Positions 14,921 to 21,487 of a DNA stretch of 21,487 nt are shown in pieces (the stretch's first letter is position 1; every line of letters starts with the position of its first letter). Below the pieces are notes generated by a model, which was not told where the DNA came from, did no database searches, and saw only the letters and a list, made by a program, of their open reading frames with translations. A program made the translations under genes and the position numbers. Source of the stretch: a virus; IMG/VR virus record IMGVR_UViG_3300025652_000666, positions 1-21,487 of that record; one strand, written 5' to 3'.

Positions 14921-15395
14921 TCTTAATAGTATCTTCTGTCAAAACAATAAACTTCCAGCTTCTTTCAGTGGCGTATTGTTTTGCAGCATTATATTTATCT
15001 ATATTTTTTACGTACTGTTCTGCAAGAAATTTATATGATTTAAGTGCCTTTTTAGACATTTTAGTAGGGGGCTTTGGTTTTTGAATCTGTTGCTTTGGTT
15101 TTATTTCTGCCAAATACTCTTCAAACGTCCCATCTTGTTTTAATATCTTAAAATAGAAGTCTGGGTAATACGTTCGTTGTTTATTACCTTGTCTTGCCCA
15201 ATATTTAATTGCAACAGGTTCGCTAGACCATACTAATACTTTATCATTGGCATCACACCATATACAAAACTTATATTCCCATGAGCTTCTATATATAATT
15301 GGTTGTGGACCAGCGTATTTTTCAGGATTCTTAGGCACAAAGTACCCTTGATGGAATCCTGAATTTTTAGTAGGTTTAACGTTTTTAATTGACAT
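14907..15395 (-). CDS. 4: Head completion nuclease (gp4-like)
   Basis: A 162-residue protein of the T4 gp4 type, a TnsA/PD-(D/E)xK-like fold. Conserved features in order: GYFVPKNPEKYAGPQPIIYR, then SSWEYKF with E40, VWSSEPVAIKYW, YYPDF with the catalytic-type D79, and AEIKPKQQ giving E97-x-K99. These three positions match the nuclease core. In T4, gp4 (with gp50/65 synonyms) is needed to complete filled heads before tail joining. The gene starts 2 bases after the gp55 stop and overlaps the next gene by 14 bases, so it is translationally coupled to late functions. Confidence 0.85.
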   Translation of the reverse strand: MSIKNVKPTKNSGFHQGYFVPKNPEKYAGPQPIIYRSSWEYKFCIWCDANDKVLVWSSEPVAIKYWARQGNKQRTYYPDFYFKILKQDGTFEEYLAEIKPKQQIQKPKPPTKMSKKALKSYKFLAEQYVKNIDKYNAAKQYATERSWKFIVLTEDTIKNGLR

Positions 15396-15397
15396 TA

Positions 15398-15775
15398 TTA
15401 TATTGAATAGATTCCTCCACCTGAATTACCATCAGAAGACCCAGTAGATCCCATTGAAATAGTTCCCTTATATTTTTGTGGATGGATTTTATTCCAACCC
15501 TTAGCATATCCTCTTTTTGCAATCTCGGTAAAGTATGCAAATGCGTTTGGATATTCAGGGTTAAAGTTTTTCCAATACTTTAATAAATCTAACATTGCAA
15601 ATTGTAGACAGTCGTTCCTGTCATCCATATTAACATATGTCATTTTAAGTATGGCACGCTCAGCTAATAGTATTAGCATTTTCTCTGCAGTTACAGTTAA
15701 TGTACCTAATTCTTTAGATTCAGACATTGCAGCATGCAAGTCTTTATTGTTTAAATAGTTTTTCTTTCTAGCCAC
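15398..15775 (-). CDS. 55: Late-transcription sigma factor (gp55)
   Basis: A 125-residue protein; T4 gp55 has 185. The opening KNYLNNKDLHAAM parallels T4 gp55 (KYNYVNNKELLQAI). Residues 48-98 are a sigma region 2-like segment: MDDRNDCLQFAMLDLLKYWKNF, then FAYFTEIAKRGYAKGWNKIHP, which would bind core RNA polymerase and open the late promoter. The start is GTG at 15775, chosen because the conserved NNK segment lies before the first ATG-coded Met (17). The C-terminus is short and Gly/Ser-rich, ending GGGIYSI, and lacks the T4 clamp-contact tail (SLDFLYE type). It is divergent from the collagen-like gene and joined to the gp4-like gene by a 2-base gap. Confidence 0.82.
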   Translation of the reverse strand: MARKKNYLNNKDLHAAMSESKELGTLTVTAEKMLILLAERAILKMTYVNMDDRNDCLQFAMLDLLKYWKNFNPEYPNAFAYFTEIAKRGYAKGWNKIHPQKYKGTISMGSTGSSDGNSGGGIYSI

Positions 15776-15841
15776 GTTGTAATTATTTATTTAGAAATTA
15801 TATGAAAATATATGAATTTGTTTCATTCCGTTTTTTTAGAT

Positions 15842-15856
15842 GATATATATAATAAC
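15842..15856 (+). promoter_or_regulatory. Promoter-like motif for the collagen-like gene
   Basis: GATATATATAATAAC on the plus strand lies 22 bases before the ATG at 15879. It is the same motif type and spacing as the minus-strand candidates, which supports an independently transcribed plus-strand unit. Confidence 0.45.
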
Positions 15857-15878
15857 AAACAAAAAATAAATTTATAAA

Positions 15879-16235
15879 ATGGTAGGAATATTAATTAGTA
15901 TTGCAATTCTTATAGGTGGTGCATCTCTGTATCTGTCTATGGTGAATGCAAAGAAAATCAAAACAATGTCTATTACACAGGCTGGACCGGTTGGAAAAGA
16001 TGGTAAAGATGGTAAAGATGGAGTTGCTGGACCAATGGGAGCCCAGGGAATGACTGGACCTCAAGGTAAAGCTGGTATAGCTGGAAAAGCAGGAAAGGCT
16101 GGTAAAGCTGGAGTTGCTGGACCAATGGGACCAATGGATGATTCTTTAAGAACTGAAGCTGAAGAATTCGTTGAAGGAAGATTAAATGAAATCATCGTGG
16201 AACGTATCGAAGAACGTTTAAACGGTGAAGGATAA
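15879..16235 (+). CDS. Membrane-anchored collagen-like protein
   Basis: A 118-residue protein in three parts. Residues 3-22 are a hydrophobic segment (VGILISIAILIGGASLYL), a signal anchor or membrane helix, followed by a basic patch (NAKKIK). Residues 36-86 are 17 uninterrupted Gly-X-Y triplets, rich in GKD, GKA and GPM, the pattern of a collagen triple helix. Residues about 88-115 are a charged amphipathic helix (TEAEEFVEGRLNEIIVERI) that could trimerise. Collagen-like repeats occur in phage tail fibres and in surface proteins, but a membrane anchor is not expected in a fibre. It is one of two plus-strand genes, flanked by a promoter-like motif and a terminator, so it may be an acquired host-interaction gene. 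The function is unknown. Confidence 0.85.
   Translation: MVGILISIAILIGGASLYLSMVNAKKIKTMSITQAGPVGKDGKDGKDGVAGPMGAQGMTGPQGKAGIAGKAGKAGKAGVAGPMGPMDDSLRTEAEEFVEGRLNEIIVERIEERLNGEG
15984..16136 (+). repeat. Gly-X-Y triplet tract (collagen-like coding repeats)
   Basis: Fifty-one codons give 17 Gly-X-Y triplets. In DNA, short repeats of GGTAAAGAT and GGTAAAGCT-like 9-mers are visible, a substrate for slippage and length change. Confidence 0.85.
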
Positions 16236-16251
16236 TCGATAAAAACATATC

Positions 16252-16272
16252 ACTTAGGTAATTTGCCTAAGT
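16252..16272 (+). repeat. Short hairpin after the collagen-like gene
   Basis: ACTTAGG and CCTAAGT form a 7-bp stem with a 7-base loop, 17 bases after the stop codon. No T tract follows directly; it precedes the stronger hairpin terminator. Confidence 0.45.
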
Positions 16273-16284
16273 TGCCTGCAAAGG

Positions 16285-16316
16285 AAAAGGGACCAATTAT
16301 ATAATTGATCCCTTTT
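16285..16316. terminator. Bidirectional terminator between convergent genes
   Basis: A near-palindrome of two 16-base arms (AAAAGGGACCAATTAT and ATAATTGATCCCTTTT) has one C-A mismatch on the plus strand (a G-T wobble on the minus). T residues follow on the plus strand, and on the minus strand the stem ends in TTTT, so it can end both the collagen-like transcript and the convergent gene that stops at 16341. Confidence 0.75.
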
Positions 16317-16340
16317 TTAGTGCCTATATGTTAGTTTATA

Positions 16341-17102
16341 TTATAACCCTGTAGATTCGATTTTACCTTCCCATTCTTTAATTTCTTCATTAATTAAAGA
16401 TTCAGCGCCTTTGATAAATGCGTCGTCACGATCAGATTCTGCTAGTAAACCCTTTTGGTCTTTTAGGAATGCAATCATTGATTCGTATGTTTTATTTGTT
16501 TTGTTTCTTTCAGCCAATTTGGCAGTTTCACCTTCAAGCATTCCAGTAAGGAATTCAAGTGCAGATTCTCCAGTTTGTTCAGTAACATATTCTAATGCTT
16601 CATTTGCATTTGATGCCTTAAAGAACTTAGCTATTTTTGTTTCTTTATTAAATCTAGAAACATATACTGAATTTTCAGTTTTAAATAAATCTACTGTAGT
16701 ATTGTTTCCTTCATAACATGCAGTAAAATCAAGTGATACGAAGTTTTCTAATATGGTCGGTAACGATTCAAATAATTCAGCAGTTTGCTTTTCATTATAT
16801 CTTACTAATCCAGAAGTAATTACATGTGTTGAAAATGTGTTTCCTTCAATTAACATAGTATTATGTTTGAAATTTCCTTCTGTTAAATCGTATATAAACT
16901 TCGTAGGTCCATGGAACCACTTAATTGTATCATTAGAGAATTCAAAAGATTCAAATGCTCTGATAGCGTTGTTTAACGCCATGTTATTTGAAGATTCAAC
17001 CTCTTCAATTTCGTTTTCATTCATTTCAAAGATTCTTCCGTTTACATAAAACTGAAAAGATTCTTCTACATTCGCAAAGGGTGCAAGAATATTAGTTGTC
17101 AT
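16341..17102 (-). CDS. Hypothetical protein, 253 residues
   Basis: I do not recognise the family. The protein is acidic and soluble. The N-terminal half has beta-like segments (FQFYVNGRIFEM; DTIKWFHGPTKFIYDL), and the C-terminal half is helical (NEALEYVTEQTGESALEFLTG, then ALAESDR-like helices to the end). It stands alone between the gp15-like gene and a convergent plus-strand gene, with its own promoter-like motif 22 bases before the start and the shared terminator after the stop. The isolated promoter and neighbours suggest a late or structural protein, but that is only context. Confidence 0.75.
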   Translation of the reverse strand: MTTNILAPFANVEESFQFYVNGRIFEMNENEIEEVESSNNMALNNAIRAFESFEFSNDTIKWFHGPTKFIYDLTEGNFKHNTMLIEGNTFSTHVITSGLVRYNEKQTAELFESLPTILENFVSLDFTACYEGNNTTVDLFKTENSVYVSRFNKETKIAKFFKASNANEALEYVTEQTGESALEFLTGMLEGETAKLAERNKTNKTYESMIAFLKDQKGLLAESDRDDAFIKGAESLINEEIKEWEGKIESTGL

Positions 17103-17124
17103 ATTATTTTAATTTATTTCTTTT

Positions 17125-17135
17125 GTTATATATCC
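17125..17135 (-). promoter_or_regulatory. Candidate late promoter (GGATATATAAC)
   Basis: Lies 22 bases before the 253-residue hypothetical protein, with AAAAGAAATAAATTAAAATAAT between. The spacing equals that of the plus-strand motif at 15842. Confidence 0.4.
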
Positions 17136-17153
17136 AAGTGTTTGTTTGAATTA

Positions 17154-18095
17154 TTATTTATTGTTTTTTTCGTCGTCTATTATATTAGGATCAATTTGTG
17201 ATGAGCTAGTATTAATTGTATTTGCATGAATTTCAAACATTCTATTACTTAAATGTTTTTCAGTCGAATTTAATTTTCTAACACTAGGAATACCCAGTGT
17301 ACCGTCTTTGGCTGAACCTGTAACACCTTCGGCTCCTATTCCATTAATTCCATTAATTCCAGATGATGTTCCAGAAGATCCATCTCCATATATCGGAGAG
17401 TCTCCATATCCTCCCGTTGCTCCAATATCGAATGATGGTATGAATGAATGAACCTCTACAGGTAGGGTTAATTTATACTCTTCCTTATCATCAAATGTAA
17501 AACCTAAAGGTCTCTCCTGTGTGTATTCATCCGGCATTGCATAGTATGATGCTATTCGATAAGTTCCTTCCTCAAGATGACCTACCTCGACATTAAAATA
17601 ATTAGACTTATAAAGTCTTTTAACGATTGCTTCTGTAATTTTAAATGCGTCTAGCGTTGATGATACTACAATCTCGATATCAAATGAAATAACGATTGGA
17701 ATCATATTAAATTCCGCAGCATAGCCTTCCATGGCTCCTTCGCTATTCATTTTAGTATATGAACCTAGTGTTCTTTTATTAACAAGCTTGGAAGAATCTA
17801 TTGACATCGATTCAAGTGTTGCAACTCCTCGTGGGACTGCATCATAATTTGCATCTGCCGCAGCCTTATCAGGTGAACAGTCTGGTCCACTTGCTGTTGT
17901 AAACAAGAATTGGTCTCTTAGGAACTGATCATCGCCTGTGATTGAATAATAGAATGGAACGTCCACTGCTATTCTTTCGTCAGCATTAATTTGCCTATGA
18001 AAATATATCTTGTTATTTATATCTGCAAGAAATCCGACAATAATGTGCCTAAGTACACTATCATCTTTATTAAATTTTTGGTTATATGTTGCCAT
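17154..18095 (-). CDS. 15: Tail sheath stabiliser / tail completion protein (gp15-like)
   Basis: A 313-residue protein resembling T4 gp15 (272). Matching segments in order: GFLADINNKIYFHRQI followed by RIAVDVPFYYSITGDDQF (T4: GDLFSNIQIKRQL and IRVPITYASKEHF), the middle LESMSIDSSKLVNKRTLG, then FNMIPIVISFDIEIVVSSTL, AFKITEAIVKRLYKSNYF (T4: PSPIKMIYELSIFTRYEDD, FQIVEQILPYFQPHF), and late EEYKLTLPVEVHSFIP. T4 gp15 caps the finished tail and joins it to the neck. The C-terminal 80 residues are Gly/Ser-rich with short Gly-X-Y-like runs (GINGINGIGAEGVTG), not part of the T4 protein. The gene lies 12 bases after gp46. Confidence 0.75.
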   Translation of the reverse strand: MATYNQKFNKDDSVLRHIIVGFLADINNKIYFHRQINADERIAVDVPFYYSITGDDQFLRDQFLFTTASGPDCSPDKAAADANYDAVPRGVATLESMSIDSSKLVNKRTLGSYTKMNSEGAMEGYAAEFNMIPIVISFDIEIVVSSTLDAFKITEAIVKRLYKSNYFNVEVGHLEEGTYRIASYYAMPDEYTQERPLGFTFDDKEEYKLTLPVEVHSFIPSFDIGATGGYGDSPIYGDGSSGTSSGINGINGIGAEGVTGSAKDGTLGIPSVRKLNSTEKHLSNRMFEIHANTINTSSSQIDPNIIDDEKNNK

Positions 18096-18107
18096 ACATT
18101 ATATATC

Positions 18108-19781
18108 TTAATCTATTTTAACCACATCAAACTTTGAAAATCCATTCTCTCTATAAATCTGAACCTCTGCATCAAATATTTCTCTAGGCAGTGGGGTGTG
18201 GTTTATTACAAATGTATTTATCTTGTTTTCTTTGATAACCTGGCTTAATATCTTTAGTATGTTGTGTATTCCATCTGCGTCAACTGAACTTAATAGCTCA
18301 TCTAGAAATAATAGGTTCAATTGTGGGAATCTTAACTTAAGAATTTTAATGATTGCAATGATAATAATAAAGTCTGCCTTCTTACGTTCTCCTGTCGAAA
18401 GAGTCATTGGATTAATTTCTTCACCTAGATGATTGATAATACAATTAAACTTTTCATCAAACCTTAAATGGAAGTGCAAATGCATTGTTTGTGCCATGGC
18501 CGCGATATTAGCATTTAATCCTGGTAGAATAGTTTTAATGGCTAAGTTCTTTACACCATCTTCCCCTAGTACTTCCTCTATCATTTCAAGAAAAACATAG
18601 TCAGTTGACTTAACATCCTTAAGATCTTCTTTAGTATGCTCGTTTTCTTTGAAATCCTTTATGATTTGTTCAAGATGTGTAAAATCAGTACTCTGTTTCA
18701 TTGATTCACTTATCTTTATAAGCTCAGACTTAAGCCTTTTGATATTAGTATTAAGTGTTGTTGCTTTATCTCTTACTGCAATATCCTTTCCTCTTAATGT
18801 TTTGATTTGTTCTTCGATTCCTTTTACAATATCTGTTGCTTCTTCAAGTTTAGTTGGAAGTATTTCTAATTCCTTTTGCATTTCATTTTTTCTATCTTCA
18901 TGAAAATCTCCAACCAATTCACTCTCACATGTAGGGCATGTATTATTTTCGTATAGATCTAATTTCTTTTGTAAAGATGATAATTTATATTTAAGTTCTG
19001 ATTGGCTTAACGTCTTGTCCTGTAAATCTGCCCTAAAACTGCCAAGGCTTGCGCTGATCTTATTCTGTGCCTCTTCTATTTTAGTTTTATTTTCACCATA
19101 TGTTCTTAAAGAAGCCTTAAGATCTTCAATCCTAAGCTTGTCCTTTTCATTACTCTCAGTAACTAATATATCTAGTTTTTCTTTAACGGAATTTATGTTG
19201 CTATCAATTTGCTGTAATTCTCTTGTAAAATTATCGATTTCGTTTTTGAGAACCTTTCTTTCCTCTTTGATTGCGTATTGCATTTCATTAAGAATAGAAA
19301 ATCCAAACATCTTATCAATGATTTGTCTCTTATCATTATTGTTCATTGTTAAGAAAGATTTGAAGTCATTAACTGACAATATAATAATATTCTTAAATAC
19401 ATGATAAGGTATGCCAAATATTTCTTCTTCTAAATACTCTTGTACACTTCTCTTTCCTGCCTTGTCAAATTCAATACCGTTTAAGAATACTTTAAATATC
19501 CCTGGAGCAAGGCCTCTTTCAATAACGACTTCAGTTGATTTACATCTTAGTTTAATTCTTACCCAAAGTTCTTTATTAATTCTATTCGGAAGATCTGCCA
19601 TTCTAACTCCCTCTACTTTACCATATAAGGCAAAGACTATCGCGTTTGCAATAGTTGTCTTACCTTCTCCGTTTTTTCCTAATGTTAAAAATAACTCTGG
19701 TCTGTCTTCTTCAAATTCTATTTTTTGAACTTTATTACCATATGACGCAAAGTTTTTTAGTTCGATACTCTGTATTTTCAT
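18108..19781 (-). CDS. 46: Recombination endonuclease ATPase subunit (gp46, SbcC/Rad50-like)
   Basis: At 557 residues it almost equals T4 gp46 (560). It has Walker A GKNGEGKT (35-42), coiled-coil arms on both sides of a zinc-hook CPTC (282-285), the ABC signature LSTGERKKADF (from 461), and Walker B LLFLDELLSSVD (about 490-501). With gp47 it forms the nuclease-ATPase that resects DNA ends for recombination-dependent replication and takes part in host DNA breakdown. It starts 7 bases after the gp47 stop, as a coupled pair. Confidence 0.95.
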   Translation of the reverse strand: MKIQSIELKNFASYGNKVQKIEFEEDRPELFLTLGKNGEGKTTIANAIVFALYGKVEGVRMADLPNRINKELWVRIKLRCKSTEVVIERGLAPGIFKVFLNGIEFDKAGKRSVQEYLEEEIFGIPYHVFKNIIILSVNDFKSFLTMNNNDKRQIIDKMFGFSILNEMQYAIKEERKVLKNEIDNFTRELQQIDSNINSVKEKLDILVTESNEKDKLRIEDLKASLRTYGENKTKIEEAQNKISASLGSFRADLQDKTLSQSELKYKLSSLQKKLDLYENNTCPTCESELVGDFHEDRKNEMQKELEILPTKLEEATDIVKGIEEQIKTLRGKDIAVRDKATTLNTNIKRLKSELIKISESMKQSTDFTHLEQIIKDFKENEHTKEDLKDVKSTDYVFLEMIEEVLGEDGVKNLAIKTILPGLNANIAAMAQTMHLHFHLRFDEKFNCIINHLGEEINPMTLSTGERKKADFIIIIAIIKILKLRFPQLNLLFLDELLSSVDADGIHNILKILSQVIKENKINTFVINHTPLPREIFDAEVQIYRENGFSKFDVVKID

Positions 19782-19788
19782 AAGTTAT

Positions 19789-20901
19789 TTAGTCTGTTTG
19801 GTTATTATATGCATGAAAGTCATGTAGTTTCTTTAACCTATTTTTAATTTGGGTTTTAGTTGCATCATCATAATTCATACCATCAACATATAGGTCGCAT
19901 AAATGCAATATGTTATAGTTCTTATAGAGATCTTCAATTTGTTCCATATCATATGATTCCTCATCAAGAAATGAATCCTGCTCATAGATATTTGGATCTA
20001 TTTTTCTACTAATCTTTTGTATCTTATTAATAAGACGAGAAAGAGCAGATGATGTTGCAACGTTAGATGGAACAAAGAGATCTACATAATTATTACGTAT
20101 CTTATCCTTAAACTCACCTAGAGGCATGTTGTATAGCTGTGTTAAATAGAATCGAACAAACTTAGGAGATATAGTATTTTCATAGAAAGTCTCTGACATG
20201 TCCTCTAAATCAACCATATCAAACCCTTTAGTATTATCTATATCGGATCTTGTTAACTCGTATGGTGTACCTACCATTCTCAACCTTCCTCTCTTCTGTC
20301 TATAGTGAATATGCCCTGAATAAACTGCATCAAATCTATCATATGTAGAAGCTTCCACACCATGAAAGTTATCTACTTTTTTGTTTAATTTAATACCTCT
20401 GACTTCTGAATGACAAAATACTATATTTGAATTTGGGAATTCTGCAAGAGTTTCCTTTTCATGATCAGTGTCTCTTCTCCATGGCATTAATAAAACTTCT
20501 TTGCCTCCCCAATTAAATGTCTTAGGTTCCTTATAGATTGCAACATTCGGAATCCATTTTAACGCATCAATAGAACTTACATCGTTACTCTTCTTTGCCC
20601 ATATATCATGGTTTCCGCAAATAACATGCGTTGGCAAGATTTGCCCTAATCTTTCAAAAAGATCAACGGCATAATGAAGTACTTTAATATTGATACTTTG
20701 TCTGTTATCGAATGCATCTCCTACCTGAACTAATATATCACCTTCTTTATAGTTTTTTAAAAGTGTTGGGATGAATTGGTTATCGTAGAAATCCTTTTGC
20801 ATTTCCAGCCACTCCAAGGAATTAGAACGAACTCCCAGGTGCATATCACCTAAAATCCATATTCTTTTTACCTGTTCTTCTAAAATTGCATTTTCAATCA
20901 T
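19789..20901 (-). CDS. 47: Recombination endonuclease nuclease subunit (gp47, SbcD/Mre11-like)
   Basis: A 370-residue metallophosphatase-fold nuclease (T4 gp47 has 339). The metal-binding motifs are all present: ILGDMHLG (D19, H21), VQVGDAFDNR (D62), ICGNHDIW (N98, H99), FCHSEVRG (H164) and YSGHIHY (H197, H199). It partners gp46 in double-strand end processing. The C-terminal third is helical and probably contacts gp46 coiled coils. It begins one base after the gp33-like gene ends and is followed by gp46, the conserved 47-46 order. Confidence 0.94.
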   Translation of the reverse strand: MIENAILEEQVKRIWILGDMHLGVRSNSLEWLEMQKDFYDNQFIPTLLKNYKEGDILVQVGDAFDNRQSINIKVLHYAVDLFERLGQILPTHVICGNHDIWAKKSNDVSSIDALKWIPNVAIYKEPKTFNWGGKEVLLMPWRRDTDHEKETLAEFPNSNIVFCHSEVRGIKLNKKVDNFHGVEASTYDRFDAVYSGHIHYRQKRGRLRMVGTPYELTRSDIDNTKGFDMVDLEDMSETFYENTISPKFVRFYLTQLYNMPLGEFKDKIRNNYVDLFVPSNVATSSALSRLINKIQKISRKIDPNIYEQDSFLDEESYDMEQIEDLYKNYNILHLCDLYVDGMNYDDATKTQIKNRLKKLHDFHAYNNQTD

Positions 20902-20902
20902 A

Positions 20903-21340
20903 CTAAAATAATCTATTTATATTCTTTTTGCTCAGAATATTTGTCTTTTTATCAAGGGCCTCAATTAACTCCTCCTTAAATTTATTACCAAGTGATTGAT
21001 AAAATTTAGTAGGGTTCACGTTAAAGTAATCTGATAGTTCAGAAAATATATCTATTATAGAGAAATTTCGTCTTAACTCATCTGAGATATATTCAAATAC
21101 CTCATTTATTTCTATCTTCTTTAATTTTACAGTTTGTTGAAACTCATCAATGTTATTAAATTTCTTAAATCTAGAAACTTCTATCAGCCTGTGAATTTCC
21201 TTAAAAATCATTTCAGTTTCTATCTTTTCCTCTTCAGGTCTACTATCGCTAAACCCAGGTTGTACCGTAAACGTAAACGTAGGGTCTAATTCAAACTCTG
21301 TTTCCTCGAAGGTATTATTAAATATTTTATCTCTTGCCAT
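20903..21340 (-). CDS. Possible late-transcription coactivator (gp33-like)
   Basis: A 145-residue protein. The first 40 residues are acidic and low-complexity; the rest is helical (INEVFEYISDELRR, FSELSDYFNV, FKEELIEALDKKTNI), with a basic end closing NINRLF. T4 gp33 (112 residues) is a small helical protein that bridges RNA polymerase and the sliding clamp through a C-terminal hydrophobic tail (TLDFLL). The size, layout and terminal LF suggest a gp33 equivalent, but the match is weak and I cannot confirm it. Its ATG overlaps the stop of the preceding gene by one base (TAATG), and it is directly followed by gp47. Confidence 0.7.
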   Translation of the reverse strand: MARDKIFNNTFEETEFELDPTFTFTVQPGFSDSRPEEEKIETEMIFKEIHRLIEVSRFKKFNNIDEFQQTVKLKKIEINEVFEYISDELRRNFSIIDIFSELSDYFNVNPTKFYQSLGNKFKEELIEALDKKTNILSKKNINRLF

Positions 21341-21486
21341 TATAAGTTATGTATGTTTGAATTTGTTGTTTCATCGGTTTCTGTTAGTCGCATGTAGTTA
21401 TAATTAATGTCTAATTTACATTTAACTCCCTTTCCTTCTCCATCTCTAATTTTAAGTACTTTAAGCCAATACTCATTATTAGCACG
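21340..21486 (-). CDS. C-terminal fragment, possibly replicative helicase (gp41-like)
   Basis: Only the last 48 codons are in the window; the stop TAA overlaps the next ATG. The end reads YWLKVLKIRDGEGKG, then KCKLDINYNYMRL, then a Thr/Asn-rich tail. A Lys/Arg-rich strand followed by D-x-N/D-Y-x-x-MRL recalls the end of DnaB-type helicases of T4-like phages, where the RecA-fold domain closes. This is a weak call from a short fragment; another RecA-fold protein is possible. Confidence 0.5.
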   Translation of the reverse strand, partial: RANNEYWLKVLKIRDGEGKGVKCKLDINYNYMRLTETDETTNSNIHNL

Positions 21487-21487
21487 C

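Noticed and set aside
18097-18108. AGATATATAATG motif before the gp15-like gene as a promoter
   Set aside because: It ends one base before the start codon, so it could not give a leader; it is better taken as AT-rich spacer.
1-21487. tRNA genes, insertion sequences and integration sites
   Set aside because: I saw no cloverleaf-like tRNA sequence, transposase or integrase gene, or flanking repeats in any intergenic gap.

Overview
The window is part of the genome of a large, T4-like contractile-tailed phage (myovirus). It is AT-rich, and almost all genes lie on the minus strand, packed with 1-base TAATG overlaps or short gaps. Recognisable T4-type core genes are the portal (gp20), prohead protease (gp21) fused to a scaffold (gp22-like), major capsid protein (gp23), clamp loader large subunit (gp44), recombination nuclease pair (gp46/gp47), late sigma factor (gp55), head-completion nuclease (gp4), tail-sheath stabiliser (gp15-like), a flap/RNase H-type exonuclease, and the start of the large terminase (gp17). 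Start codons lack clear Shine-Dalgarno sequences and instead follow A-rich leaders. That is typical of Bacteroidota hosts, so a flavobacterial or related host is my inference; nothing in the window identifies the host directly.

Layout, read along the minus strand from high to low coordinates. (1) 21486-18108: the end of a probable helicase, a gp33-like candidate, gp47 and gp46, forming a recombination/late-transcription block. (2) 18095-16341: a gp15-like tail protein and an unknown protein. (3) A plus-strand cassette at 15879-16235 encodes a membrane-anchored collagen-like protein, flanked by its own promoter-like motif and a hairpin terminator. (4) 15775-14321: gp55, the gp4-like nuclease and an unassigned virion-type protein. 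(5) 14296-7575: the head module, in the order portal, small acidic core protein, protease-scaffold, capsid protein, putative internal head protein. (6) A second plus-strand gene at 7073-7573, function unknown. (7) 7006-4304: replication genes, namely gp44, the exonuclease and a gp62-like subunit. (8) 4291-1: an unknown protein, a duplicated-helix membrane protein, a neck-like (gp14-type) mosaic protein, a small-terminase candidate, a small protein, and the beginning of the large terminase.

How the parts fit: gp55, with a possible gp33, would direct late transcription and work with the sliding clamp loaded by gp44/gp62. The portal, acidic core protein and scaffold build the prohead. The gp21 protease then cleaves scaffold and tagged proteins, and gp16/gp17 package DNA with gp4 acting at completion. 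Three proteins share an N-terminal tag that resembles the T4 capsid-targeting sequence.

The most interesting signals are a probable in-frame scaffold gene nested inside the protease gene (resembling lambda C/Nu3), the shared capsid-targeting-like tags, the collagen-like membrane protein in an autonomous cassette, the structured leader before the capsid gene, and a recurrent GATATATAA-type motif that may be the late promoter. No stretch longer than about 300 bases is without a gene. The longest gap is the 182-base capsid leader.
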